DNA of 64,000 nt from Candidatus Roizmanbacteria bacterium UBA1450 (GTDB lineage Bacteria; Patescibacteriota; Microgenomatia; UBA1406; GWC2-37-13), in the NCBI GenBank assembly GCA_002329205.1, contig DCTC01000001.1:148042-212041 (forward strand), in the 5' to 3' direction. The notes under the pieces were generated by a model. The model was not told the origin of the DNA. It ran no database searches and worked only from the letters and a program-made list of their open reading frames with translations. This document shows, piece after piece, positions 44,739-53,398 of the stretch; position 1 is the first letter of the stretch; every line of letters starts with the position of its first letter. Position numbers and translations under genes: made by a program.

Positions 44739-44799
44739 ATGTCTTTGTAAATTCAATAATGGAACTATTATAGCAACAAATCAAGAATCTTTGGTAAGG

Positions 44800-46506
44800 T
44801 TAATTCTTTTCAATCCTCATAGATCCTTGTTCATCCACTACAATAGAAACGTTTTCCAGTGTCAGCGGTTCACCGTCCCGAATACCGAGGCTTGACCGAA
44901 TTTCCGGCAAATTGAGGTGTATTGGGTCCGCATAACGGGAAATCAACTGTACATGCCCTTTCCATACCGCATCCGGACAGATAAAAGCTCCTTCCATATG
45001 AAGAACATCAAGTTCCCGAATCTGTGCATGACCGAACGTCCCAAGAACATTGCTGACATTTGAATAATATCCTTTCTGTACGAGGTCTCCCTCCATGCGC
45101 GGAATATGTCCTGGTCTGGTGTTGACGAGTTTCCATGTTGTTGTATCAAGATAAAAATGATCTGAGCTGCTTTGTATCATAAAATCGACAGGAAACTTAT
45201 TGGGCGTACATGTCTCGTCACGGTCATCCGGATTTGTATTTATAATTTTCAAAAACTGTTTCCCGCCTGATACCTGCTCCCATATTTTCTGAATCTCAGA
45301 GTTTGTCTGAACGGCTTCATTCAGTCTGAGAATGAGCGAACCAAGCGCTCCTTCCAGCTGATCGAACTGCTTGCCGTTTTTTTCTTTCGTATTCAGAATC
45401 AGTTCCGGTGTAAGTAGCTGTTCGAACGTTTCTTCACCCACTGCCGCTTCCACCGCTTTCAGAAATGGACGAAGCGCACCTTCATTCATGAGAACAGTGT
45501 TGGTGTTGAAAAACTGTGTGCCTGCTGTTTCTCCTTCAATTCCCAACGTCATGAAAAGATCAGTCTGTCCTGCTTTTTTGGCCTGAGCGAGCTCGCAGAT
45601 ATCCGGTGTCATTGCACCATCTGCATGCATTTTCCCTCCGATAATCCCGCCTTTGACATCCGCGGGGGTTCTTGTCGTGGTGAGCATGACGATTCCGGCC
45701 TCTTCCGCCGTGTACGCAACCATTTCAGGTGTAACTGAATTATTGGTCCCGTCGCCATTGAATACTGTCCGAACGACTGGAACTCCTTCATCTTCTGAAG
45801 CCATAATTTCATGCAAAAGCATCACACCAGCCTGCCCATGACCTCCCGGAGCGATATGTTCTGTACTGAATACTCCAGCTTGTATATCCCAGGTCGGCAG
45901 ATCACCCTGTTTCAGCCACCTGCCGTTTGATATAGAGTATTCTTGAAAATACGGTTCGTATACATCATAAACAGATTTCATCGCGGGGAGGCTGTCTTCA
46001 TTGATGATAGGTGTAAGAGAAATTCCTCCGTAACTCGATGCTTCATGGATAATACGGCGGATTTTAATTTCCGCGATGCTCATAAATCCTTGACTACCGT
46101 CTTCACGAGGGTAGGGGATATACAGATCGGTAGATTTAGAGCCGTTTTTTCCGCTGAGCATTGACCGGTCCACAGATTCACCCATACTCGCGAGATAGGT
46201 ATCACGTATGACGCTGGAACCGAGGCCAGCATCCATCGGGTGAAAATGTACATGTACCCCTTCGGCAAGCTGTTTATAGCGCATATTCCCTTTTATAAGT
46301 TCATAGGGAACAACTCCCAGAATATCTTGTCGTTCTGATTCGGTCATGAGGGAAGAAGGGATAAACGTCTCACCGATCACGACCTGTTTGTGTTGAGGGT
46401 CTCTCCGCTGAGATTCCAGTCCGGCCAGATATGCCTTATCATGTGGGGCTAAAGCATTACTATATTCTCCTGAAAGTTCAGAAAGTGCAATTGTCATAGA
46501 GTACAT
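44800..46506 (-). CDS. UDPGP-type nucleotidyltransferase (UTP-glucose-1-phosphate uridylyltransferase-like)
   Basis: 568 aa. HPMDAGLGSSVIRDTYL (about residues 89-105) resembles the GGLGT nucleotide-binding loop of eukaryotic-type UDP-sugar pyrophosphorylases. Further support: VFNGDGTNN, QFFNTNTVLMN (compare FNTNN in UDPGP), QLEGALGSLI and NKFPVDFMIQSSSDHFYL. The usual Lys-rich loop is weakly conserved, so activity should be viewed with caution. The likely reaction is UTP or another NTP plus sugar-1-phosphate giving an NDP-sugar. Two in-frame ATGs (46506, 46497) are possible. Last of three minus-strand genes with the 207-aa and HExxH proteins. Confidence 0.75.
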   Translation of the reverse strand: MYSMTIALSELSGEYSNALAPHDKAYLAGLESQRRDPQHKQVVIGETFIPSSLMTESERQDILGVVPYELIKGNMRYKQLAEGVHVHFHPMDAGLGSSVIRDTYLASMGESVDRSMLSGKNGSKSTDLYIPYPREDGSQGFMSIAEIKIRRIIHEASSYGGISLTPIINEDSLPAMKSVYDVYEPYFQEYSISNGRWLKQGDLPTWDIQAGVFSTEHIAPGGHGQAGVMLLHEIMASEDEGVPVVRTVFNGDGTNNSVTPEMVAYTAEEAGIVMLTTTRTPADVKGGIIGGKMHADGAMTPDICELAQAKKAGQTDLFMTLGIEGETAGTQFFNTNTVLMNEGALRPFLKAVEAAVGEETFEQLLTPELILNTKEKNGKQFDQLEGALGSLILRLNEAVQTNSEIQKIWEQVSGGKQFLKIINTNPDDRDETCTPNKFPVDFMIQSSSDHFYLDTTTWKLVNTRPGHIPRMEGDLVQKGYYSNVSNVLGTFGHAQIRELDVLHMEGAFICPDAVWKGHVQLISRYADPIHLNLPEIRSSLGIRDGEPLTLENVSIVVDEQGSMRIEKN

Positions 46507-46583
46507 AACTTCACAATAAAAAGTATGATACTATATGAAAATATATTTGTGAAGTGATGATTATTTTATACGTTCCCAATAGT

Positions 46584-47207
46584 CTAGAATGAAATTAATG
46601 CAGAAAGTGGATTTTTTTGAAGGTCATATAAATCCGTACGGTCTATTCCTATGTATCTGGGCTGCGATGATATTGCATCCAGGAAAGAAATTACTTTATC
46701 TGGATCATACGGACGAGCCACGGTATCATTGATACCCATAAATGAAGCTCCTGCGAGTCGAATATAATCCCGAAAATTCTCTTCATGCCGCTGCATCACA
46801 TCTCCGAAATCCTGAGGCGCGGGAGTCATTGTTCCCATCGAAATCAGTTCTGCGGAATAGTCTGGAAGACCATCCGTATTGTTGACTACATAATACCGTG
46901 CAACATTATTTTTCCGATACGTTTCATGTATGGTTTCCATACCGAGAACGGCCAGAGTCCGGCCGTGTTTATCTTTCTCAAATCGAAGATCCAATAATTC
47001 AGCCAGCCGTGGATCTATCAATTTCCCTTGAATGAGTTTTTGTACCCCATATCCGAGCAATGAGTCCCATGCATACGCCTGCATGACAAACTGGTGCGAC
47101 GGGTCAGGGTATTTTTCCATCATACGTTTCCGAAACTCTTCGGGCTGTTGAGGATCGATTATCGGAATAATTTTACGTATGAATTGTTGGAACGGTCTGT
47201 TTTCCAT
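46584..47207 (-). CDS. Unrecognised 207-aa protein
   Basis: Soluble, mixed alpha/beta, with KYPDPSHQFVMQAYAWDSLLGYG and RYYVVNNTDGLPDYSAELISMG. No recognised domain, signal peptide or membrane segment. It lies between the UDPGP-like gene and the HExxH gene on the same strand. TATAAT (47216-47221) lies 8 nt before the ATG, which supports expression. Confidence 0.65.
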   Translation of the reverse strand: MENRPFQQFIRKIIPIIDPQQPEEFRKRMMEKYPDPSHQFVMQAYAWDSLLGYGVQKLIQGKLIDPRLAELLDLRFEKDKHGRTLAVLGMETIHETYRKNNVARYYVVNNTDGLPDYSAELISMGTMTPAPQDFGDVMQRHEENFRDYIRLAGASFMGINDTVARPYDPDKVISFLDAISSQPRYIGIDRTDLYDLQKNPLSALISF

Positions 47208-47215
47208 AAGGGAGT

Positions 47216-47221
47216 ATTATA
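47216..47221 (-). promoter_or_regulatory. -10 box of the 207-aa gene
   Basis: TATAAT on the minus strand, 8 nt before the ATG at 47207. Confidence 0.45.
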
Positions 47222-47250
47222 CACCCAAAATATCAAGAGTATCAAAGAAA

Positions 47251-48048
47251 TCAACGGAATTGTTTAAGCATACCGGTACCTACATATTTCTTGATATTTC
47301 GTACCAACGAATGAAATCCCTCTCCGGTAAATGATGCGTCATACAAAGACTGATCACCGCGGAAAAACATGACGAGATAATCTATGTGTTCCAGCTGTGA
47401 TGCATAAGAACCATATTGAGAGTAATCTATTCCCGGATTCAATGCTCGAATAACTTCGCGTGTTCTGTATTCCGTAAAACCTTCCATGAGTCCACCCAGT
47501 CCAGCAAGAACTGGTGTAGTGTGGGGGCGGGCAGTATAAATACCCCAACGGCGCTGTTGTCTGTATAAGTCGACTTCTTTGACCGGTTTCGTTTGATCAA
47601 GTCCGGTAAGCCAGAATTCCCGGTAGTCCACCGAATGCCACAACTCATGAGTCCCGACCAATTGATAATATAGATCCCGTTTGCCTGTGCGGGAAGCTAA
47701 TGTTTCGACCGCTTGAGCATTGATAAGAGAATGTCTGTTGGGAAGGGATAAACCTACTGCGTTTTTGAGCCAGGGAAGCTCATACTCTTGGGTTGCGCGT
47801 TGGTATACATCCTGATCTACGATATGCAGCCGATCGGCTAAATCAGAAGGTAACGAATATCCTTTTCGTTGTGCAATTGTACTCATAACCTCCAAACAGG
47901 GAGCAAAAAGCCGTTCTTTTTCTGTGGTATCTAATACTTCATTCCATTCTGTCGGAAGGCGATCTGTCACATTGAATTTACTCCGCATTTCAGCCTGAAA
48001 ACGATCCGGCTGTGCTGGAAAGATATACCTGTTTTTGCTGATTTCCAT
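47251..48048 (-). CDS. Putative gluzincin-type zinc metallopeptidase
   Basis: 265 aa. GTHELWHSVDY puts an HExxH at His134-Glu135-xx-His138, and LMEGFTEYRTREV at 187-199 provides Glu189 or Glu193 as a third ligand, as in gluzincins. No signal peptide or membrane segment, so it would act in the cytoplasm. No recognised family. Metalloprotease is inferred from the motif only. Starts at 48048 next to a divergent HAD gene across a 94-bp promoter region. Confidence 0.65.
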   Translation of the reverse strand: MEISKNRYIFPAQPDRFQAEMRSKFNVTDRLPTEWNEVLDTTEKERLFAPCLEVMSTIAQRKGYSLPSDLADRLHIVDQDVYQRATQEYELPWLKNAVGLSLPNRHSLINAQAVETLASRTGKRDLYYQLVGTHELWHSVDYREFWLTGLDQTKPVKEVDLYRQQRRWGIYTARPHTTPVLAGLGGLMEGFTEYRTREVIRALNPGIDYSQYGSYASQLEHIDYLVMFFRGDQSLYDASFTGEGFHSLVRNIKKYVGTGMLKQFR

Positions 48049-48082
48049 ATAGTTTATTGAACTTAATTAATTTATTTACATA

Positions 48083-48111
48083 TTGACTACTGAAAAAGTA
48101 TATGATACCAT
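48083..48111 (+). promoter_or_regulatory. Sigma70-type promoter of the HAD/GT4/glycosidase operon
   Basis: TTGACT at 48083, a 17-nt spacer, then an extended -10 TGA-TACCAT (48103-48111). Start of transcription would be about 7 nt later, leaving a leader of about 25 nt before ATG 48143 that holds no Shine-Dalgarno. Downstream ATGAAAGTTA is shared with the promoter at 55420. Confidence 0.6.
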
Positions 48112-48142
48112 ATGAAAGTTAAATGTATGACACTATCATACT

Positions 48143-49114
48143 ATGAATATTGAAACAGGTTTTTATAACAATCCGCTATTGAAAGAAGTTAACGGTCGCC
48201 GGGTAATCCCGACCATTATTTCTGATATTGACGGCACAATCAACCATGAAGAGCTGCCCGAAGGAGAGCGTCTTGGCAGCATTTCTCATGCTACAGAAGC
48301 ATTCGCTCCCTGGACACGTGAAGGGTATAGTATCTCACTTATGTCCTCACGTACGCTCCCTGAAATCCAGGCATATGCAGATCAGCTGTCAGTCAACGGA
48401 TATGCTATCGGAGAAGACGGAGGGATTATTGCTTTGCCGTCAACGATGACTGAACAGAATATAAATAAACTACATGAAGCAGGGATTCAGACGGCCTCCT
48501 TTGACGGTCGGAATGTGGTCCTCACCTCAGCGACACCAGTTGACACCATAGCAAAAATTATGCGCGAAGTTGAAGAGGAAAGCGGTAAACCTATTGTATC
48601 TACTGTCACATCCTCAGCTGAAGAAATGCAGCAAGCCGCCGGACACCACAGTCTCGAGATGGCACAAGCCAGTATGGTGAGACTTGCATCAGCCTATGCA
48701 GTAGATGTAGACGAAGCGCAGCATGCACTACTCCAAGCACGTATGGCAGAAGTTGGTATCAGGACATTGGGTGGAACATATGACAAAGTGATTCAGTTTT
48801 TCGGTACCACTCCCGATGGAAAACCAGCCGATAAAAGCGCAGCACTTCATATGCTTGATAGAATCATTGCCATCACACAAAATGTTGACGGAATGTTGCC
48901 TATCGTTTGCGGGAATGCAAAAAACGATATCCCGCTTTGGACCATGGCTCTCAAAATGGGCGGAAAAGCGGTACTTATACCGAAAGAAGACGGCACGCCA
49001 TATATCGCAGAAGAACAAATTCCTGACGGTGTAATCCGTGCGACCAAGCCGGCGGGAGAAGGTATACACGAAGTTCTATCGCAGCAAGTAAAACCATGGC
49101 TGCAGTCTATATAA
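48143..49114 (+). CDS. HAD-IIB sugar-phosphatase-like protein
   Basis: 323 aa. ISDIDGTINHEEL carries the nucleophile Asp and acid Asp, LMSSRTLPEIQAY (Ser/Thr motif II), and CGNAKNDIPLW the acidic motif IV of the Cof/sucrose-phosphatase type, although GD is replaced by GN. Size and cap suit sucrose-6-phosphate or mannosyl-3-phosphoglycerate phosphatase. It heads a three-gene set with a GT4 transferase 15 nt and a glycosidase 50 nt-scale downstream, the arrangement expected for a phosphorylated disaccharide intermediate. Confidence 0.8.
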   Translation: MNIETGFYNNPLLKEVNGRRVIPTIISDIDGTINHEELPEGERLGSISHATEAFAPWTREGYSISLMSSRTLPEIQAYADQLSVNGYAIGEDGGIIALPSTMTEQNINKLHEAGIQTASFDGRNVVLTSATPVDTIAKIMREVEEESGKPIVSTVTSSAEEMQQAAGHHSLEMAQASMVRLASAYAVDVDEAQHALLQARMAEVGIRTLGGTYDKVIQFFGTTPDGKPADKSAALHMLDRIIAITQNVDGMLPIVCGNAKNDIPLWTMALKMGGKAVLIPKEDGTPYIAEEQIPDGVIRATKPAGEGIHEVLSQQVKPWLQSI

Positions 49115-49129
49115 TTTCACGATTATACT

Positions 49130-50338
49130 ATGGAAAATAGACCACAGATTAAATATAACTCAGCAATTTTTCAGGAGCCGGTAAACGGGAAGTACGGCGA
49201 AAAAGCGGGCGGTGCTGCAGGTGTCGCGCTTGCTCATGCGCTCAATCTTCCGGGCGGAAGAGTCGTTGCTCCGCGCAACGGCACGCATGTCGAACCGGGT
49301 TATGCACATTACTTTTTTGACAAACCTGACGCACCCAATAATGACGTACTTCTTGAGACATTAAGTAATGACCGATGGCTTGATCATTTCAACGGAGTAT
49401 TCAACGGAGAAGTGAATGAAGGACACTATTATGTCGCAGGAGATGTACTGCGTAAACTCGGTAAATTACATGCGTACATGGGACATTCATGGGACCGTGT
49501 GGTAGGAATGATGGATCCCGGAAGATCCGTGACATCAACACGTGAACAGGCTGAACTTGGGATTATCCAAAGCGCAAAAGCACTTATCGTGTCTACACAA
49601 GCGGAAAAAGATGGTATTGCAATTCAATACGCGGCAGATACCGGACTTACACCGGAAGAAATTGCCAATAAAACCCATGTTATCCCGCTTGGTGCTGATC
49701 ATGAGAAATTCAATCTGGAACGTGCTTCACAGCTCAGAGGTCCCGCCCGTGAAAAGTATTTGGGATCAGAGTTCGGAGATGAAAACAATGTTGTATTTTA
49801 TACATTAGGTAGAATGTCTGGACAAAAAGGACACCTTGAAGCAGTACAGTCTGTAGCCGATGTTCTTCAACAATGTCCTGACTTGCCAATCTCACTTTCG
49901 GTCATTGGTGGTCCATTAGAAGGATCTTACTACAATGAAGTAGAAGATTTCTACAAAGGTCTTGATCCGCAAATCCAACGCCGTATACTTTTCCATGGTG
50001 CTTTGCCTGCAGATCATGCTCATGCATTTGGTGATGTTCTCCTTGGACCGTCCACATGGGAAACATGGTTCTTGTCAATGACAGAAGCTATGGCCTGCGC
50101 TAAACCGGTCGTCGTTTCTGATATTCCGCAAATGCCAATTTTAAATCAGGTAGCAAAAGAGGGAGGAATTTATGTCCCACGTACTGATATTAATCAATGG
50201 AGCAATGTAATTCACCAATTAGCAGTGAATCCTGGGATGAGAGAAGAGCTTGGAAGGATGAATATGAATACTGCTCTTGGCTACACCTGGGAAAAGACTG
50301 GTGCACAACTCGAACAAGTGCTACAATCTATTCAGTAA
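49130..50338 (+). CDS. GT4 glycosyltransferase, sucrose-phosphate-synthase-like
   Basis: 402 aa. MGHSWDRV near residue 120 echoes the GHSLG motif of sucrose-phosphate synthases, VSTQAEKDG and HVIPLGADHEKF follow, and the C-terminal half has FYTLGRMSGQKG, and STWETWFLSMTEAMACAKPVV (E-x7-E donor site). Starts 15 nt after the HAD stop, so they probably work together. Donor and acceptor are not established; UDP-glucose and fructose-6-phosphate are one guess. TATACT touches the ATG. Confidence 0.8.
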   Translation: MENRPQIKYNSAIFQEPVNGKYGEKAGGAAGVALAHALNLPGGRVVAPRNGTHVEPGYAHYFFDKPDAPNNDVLLETLSNDRWLDHFNGVFNGEVNEGHYYVAGDVLRKLGKLHAYMGHSWDRVVGMMDPGRSVTSTREQAELGIIQSAKALIVSTQAEKDGIAIQYAADTGLTPEEIANKTHVIPLGADHEKFNLERASQLRGPAREKYLGSEFGDENNVVFYTLGRMSGQKGHLEAVQSVADVLQQCPDLPISLSVIGGPLEGSYYNEVEDFYKGLDPQIQRRILFHGALPADHAHAFGDVLLGPSTWETWFLSMTEAMACAKPVVVSDIPQMPILNQVAKEGGIYVPRTDINQWSNVIHQLAVNPGMREELGRMNMNTALGYTWEKTGAQLEQVLQSIQ

Positions 50339-50370
50339 GTATACTTTTACCAATTCATTCTTTGCTCAGT

Positions 50371-51597
50371 ATGAAAACCAATGACGTACGGGATATTTGT
50401 TATGATTTGAGTGTCAAAAACCTTCTCAGCAACACGACAGAGTATGGGATACTTGCCGCAGCCCCCAAAGGAAAAGAGACTGAAGCCAAATTCTATACGT
50501 CATTATTCAGCCGGGATGTCGGGGTATGTACACTTGGAGCACTGGAATCGGACAATGATGATCTCATCGATGCTGCCAAGCGGGCGCTGATATCGCTCAC
50601 CAAAGCGCAATCCGTTCGCGGTCAATTTCCTCATTACTTCCGACCTGAGACCAATACGGTCGAATGGTGGATGCCCAATACCATTGATGGCACCATCTGG
50701 TGGAGTATTGCCGTACTTGAGTACTACAAAAAAACAAAAGATGAGGGATTTTACAACAAAATGAAGCCGCATCTTGAGAAAGCATTTACCTGGCTGACAT
50801 ACATGGACACGAACAACGACAACCTTCTCGAACAAGGAGATGCAGCAGACTGGGCAGATGAAATGCCGAGAATGGGGCTTGTGTTGTATACCAATACCCT
50901 CTGGTACTGGTTATTGAAGCTCAAAATCGAAGTCGAGAAGCGAAATGATTTGAAAGACTTGCGGGATAAAGTATATGAAGGTTTTAATACCATGCTGTGG
51001 GTACACAAAGGGAGTGACAATAACCTCAATTATGTCCCTGACAATGACTACATCAAAAACAGTGCATTTGCAAAATGCATGATCGAATGGACCAACAGCC
51101 GCGCGGTATATCTTCCGTACTATCTGGGTTATGTCTCACATAAAGTATTTGAGATGCGCTGTGATGTGTACGGCAATGTTCTTGCGTGTCTGGTGGGACT
51201 TGCTGATGAAGAAAAAGCAGAGCAGATCACTGACTTTATCATCCGGTCTGACTGTAATAAACCGTATCCTGTGAGATCTCTGTATCCTCCGATCTATCCC
51301 AATGAACCGGACTGGAAAGAATATATGGCAAAAGGCCGTCAGAACTATCCTTGGCAGTACCACAACGGCTCGGTTTGGCCATACATCGGCGGTTTCTGGG
51401 TCAAATGGCTCGCAAAATACAACAAAGAACTAGCGAAGACCGAACTCACCGGACTGGCAGAGGCCAACAAAATCAATGACTGGGAGTTTAATGAATATCT
51501 CCACGGTCAGACAGGTGCCCCGATCGGAATACCGTACCAGTCATGGAATATGGGTATGTATATCGCAGCCTACAAGGCCGTAAACAGCTCATCTTGA
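50371..51597 (+). CDS. (alpha/alpha)6-barrel glycosidase, GH100/debranching-enzyme type (copy A)
   Basis: 408 aa. FSRDVGVCTLG, NTIDGTIWWSIAVLEYY (catalytic-Asp position of GH100), NYPWQYHNGSVWPYIGGFW and WEFNEYLHGQTGAPIGIPYQSW (Glu position) match both neutral/alkaline invertases and glycogen-debranching C-terminal domains; I cannot choose between them by eye. No signal peptide, so it would act in the cytoplasm. A close paralogue is at 57120. Preceded by HAD and GT4 on the same strand. ATG 50371 is used; upstream frame overlaps the GT4 gene. Confidence 0.78.
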   Translation: MKTNDVRDICYDLSVKNLLSNTTEYGILAAAPKGKETEAKFYTSLFSRDVGVCTLGALESDNDDLIDAAKRALISLTKAQSVRGQFPHYFRPETNTVEWWMPNTIDGTIWWSIAVLEYYKKTKDEGFYNKMKPHLEKAFTWLTYMDTNNDNLLEQGDAADWADEMPRMGLVLYTNTLWYWLLKLKIEVEKRNDLKDLRDKVYEGFNTMLWVHKGSDNNLNYVPDNDYIKNSAFAKCMIEWTNSRAVYLPYYLGYVSHKVFEMRCDVYGNVLACLVGLADEEKAEQITDFIIRSDCNKPYPVRSLYPPIYPNEPDWKEYMAKGRQNYPWQYHNGSVWPYIGGFWVKWLAKYNKELAKTELTGLAEANKINDWEFNEYLHGQTGAPIGIPYQSWNMGMYIAAYKAVNSSS

Positions 51598-51599
51598 TA

Positions 51600-52799
51600 T
51601 CAGGAGAGAATACCGGCACCTTCAGACGGGACAAACGGAATATATTCCAGTCCAGGTCCGTATGCGTCATCGAGCATTTCTTTGAATGTATTCATATGGC
51701 TGTTTTTGACCAGAGCGAGTGCTATCGCCGAGAATCCGCCACCCATATTACGCATACCCACTACCCCCTCTATCAATCGGCCTTGCGTGACAAGCTTGGT
51801 AAGTTCGGGTGTTTTAGCATCAAGTTCATACAACTCCAATGCGCTTTTCCCGGAGTCGGTGAGGATCCGTCCGAATGTCTCAATTTCTCCTGCCTCAAGC
51901 GCCCGAACAGCGTCCAAAACCCGCTGGTTTTCGTAAACGATGTGTTCCACTCGTTTTCTCATCTCAGGATCCAATTCCTCAAGTTTCTGACGGCAGGATA
52001 CAAATTCAGCAACGGATACCTGTCGAAGGGAAGAGACTTCTTTTCCCAACATATCAGCCAATATCGGAACGCTTTTCTCACAAAGAGCACGACGTGCAGG
52101 ATACCCGCTTGTCCCGAGATTGCGCTTCACATCTTTATCCACTATGACAACAAATGACATATCATGAGCGGAGAGATCAATCGGGATCTGTTTCATCTCA
52201 GAAATGGGCATGTCACCTTCGGGTTGAAAATCCAGAAAAAGCAAATGATCTTTTTGACACAAACCTGAAGAAGCCTGGTCTAAAAATCCGCAGGGGATAC
52301 CGATCAACTCACCGTTTTCTGCTTTCTGACACATATGAGCCTTCTTTACCGGATCCATTTCTATGCCAAAGAGTTGCATTATCCCCGTTGCCAAAGATAG
52401 CTCAAGTGCAGCCGAGCTGGACACGCCGCCTGAGCTTGGGACGTCACTTTGTATAAGAATGTCCATTCCGGCAATTTCCGGTTTTACCTTCATGATTTCA
52501 CGAAGCACACCTTTTACATAATTCAGCCAGTTTCCATGTTCACCTTTTTTCATGTCATCGAGTGAAAATTCGACGGGGTCGGCAGCATATCCATGAGATG
52601 CTATCCTGATCAGCCGATCATCACGTCTTGAAAGGAGGGTAATTGTATTGCGTGAAATTGCAGCAGCAAGAGCATAGCCATTGTTGTAATCCGTATGATT
52701 TCCGATAATTTCAGCCCGTCCCGGCGCTTGAGAGATAACTTGTGGAGATGCACCATATAAAGTGCTAAAACGTTGACGGAGACTCTCTAATTCATGCAT
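51600..52799 (-). CDS. galK: Galactokinase-type GHMP kinase
   Basis: 399 aa. GRAEIIGNHTDY (residues 27-38) is the galactokinase signature with Asn in place of the usual Glu, SSGGVSSSAALE (123-133) the ATP-binding GHMP motif, and GGGFSAIALAL the C-terminal motif. Phosphorylates galactose or a related sugar at C1. The Glu-to-Asn change may affect sugar choice. Start at the ATG at 52799 gives the usual length; the frame remains open a further 54 codons inside the upstream gene. Convergent with the glycosidase gene with 2 bp between stops. Confidence 0.88.
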   Translation of the reverse strand: MHELESLRQRFSTLYGASPQVISQAPGRAEIIGNHTDYNNGYALAAAISRNTITLLSRRDDRLIRIASHGYAADPVEFSLDDMKKGEHGNWLNYVKGVLREIMKVKPEIAGMDILIQSDVPSSGGVSSSAALELSLATGIMQLFGIEMDPVKKAHMCQKAENGELIGIPCGFLDQASSGLCQKDHLLFLDFQPEGDMPISEMKQIPIDLSAHDMSFVVIVDKDVKRNLGTSGYPARRALCEKSVPILADMLGKEVSSLRQVSVAEFVSCRQKLEELDPEMRKRVEHIVYENQRVLDAVRALEAGEIETFGRILTDSGKSALELYELDAKTPELTKLVTQGRLIEGVVGMRNMGGGFSAIALALVKNSHMNTFKEMLDDAYGPGLEYIPFVPSEGAGILS

Positions 52800-52815
52800 G
52801 GATGTAGAATGAAAT

Positions 52816-53310
52816 TTATAATGTGCGGTCACGGGTATATCCGTAGTGAAGAGATCTGGTATCAGGATCAAAACCCATAACCATATGCCCCCAATAATCG
52901 TCATTCGGATGCTGTAGCCATGTGACGGGCACTCCCGTGAGCAATTGCTGAATATCCGCACTGTCTGCCCTCACCAAACCGCCTCCCATTATGATGGAGG
53001 TCACGTCGCCCGTTTGTAGTTCCTCATATATTTCAGGCGGTAATTTCCGCGGAATATACACGCCTGAATGTGTCCTGGAGTGTTCGCTTCGGAACATCCG
53101 GAAACCGTACGAGGATTCACACAAGCCGACAAATGCAAAATTCGGCAAAACGCCGCTTGTGTATACATGTTCATTGACTGATGACACACCTTCTTCGAGT
53201 ACCCGTGCTTCCTGAAAAGTGCTTAAGATCCGGTGATAGTTATCCGGGACAATGTGAAGAGGTCTTGTTTGTTCAACCGGAATACCGGCTGCAAGTTCGA
53301 TTTTCAACAT
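52816..53310 (-). CDS. Unrecognised protein of about 164 aa
   Basis: Soluble, no membrane segment, with PEIYEELQTGDVTSIIMGGG and WLQHPNDDYWGHMVMGFD. Not recognised. It precedes galK on the same strand by 16 nt and probably shares its transcript. The ATG at 53310 is preferred; a GTG 7 codons up (53331) lies only 1 nt from the TATAAC box. Function unknown. Confidence 0.6.
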   Translation of the reverse strand: MLKIELAAGIPVEQTRPLHIVPDNYHRILSTFQEARVLEEGVSSVNEHVYTSGVLPNFAFVGLCESSYGFRMFRSEHSRTHSGVYIPRKLPPEIYEELQTGDVTSIIMGGGLVRADSADIQQLLTGVPVTWLQHPNDDYWGHMVMGFDPDTRSLHYGYTRDRTL

Positions 53311-53332
53311 AAATGGATACGGAGAATGCACT

Positions 53333-53338
53333 GTTATA
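53333..53338 (-). promoter_or_regulatory. -10 box of the 164-aa/galK unit
   Basis: TATAAC on the minus strand, 22 nt before the ATG at 53310; divergent from TACAAT at 53386. Confidence 0.4.
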
Positions 53339-53385
53339 AAAGTACATTCCTGTAGTACATTTTACACCAATTTTTAATTGTATGA

Positions 53386-53391
53386 TACAAT
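53386..53391 (+). promoter_or_regulatory. Extended -10 box of galM
   Basis: TGA-TACAAT with 7 nt to the ATG at 53399. Leaderless-type spacing. Confidence 0.5.
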
Positions 53392-53398
53392 AATCAAT

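Noticed and set aside
51543..52157. Plus-strand open frame of 204 codons
   Set aside because: Antisense to galK across its well-conserved sequence; no start signal or recognisable protein.
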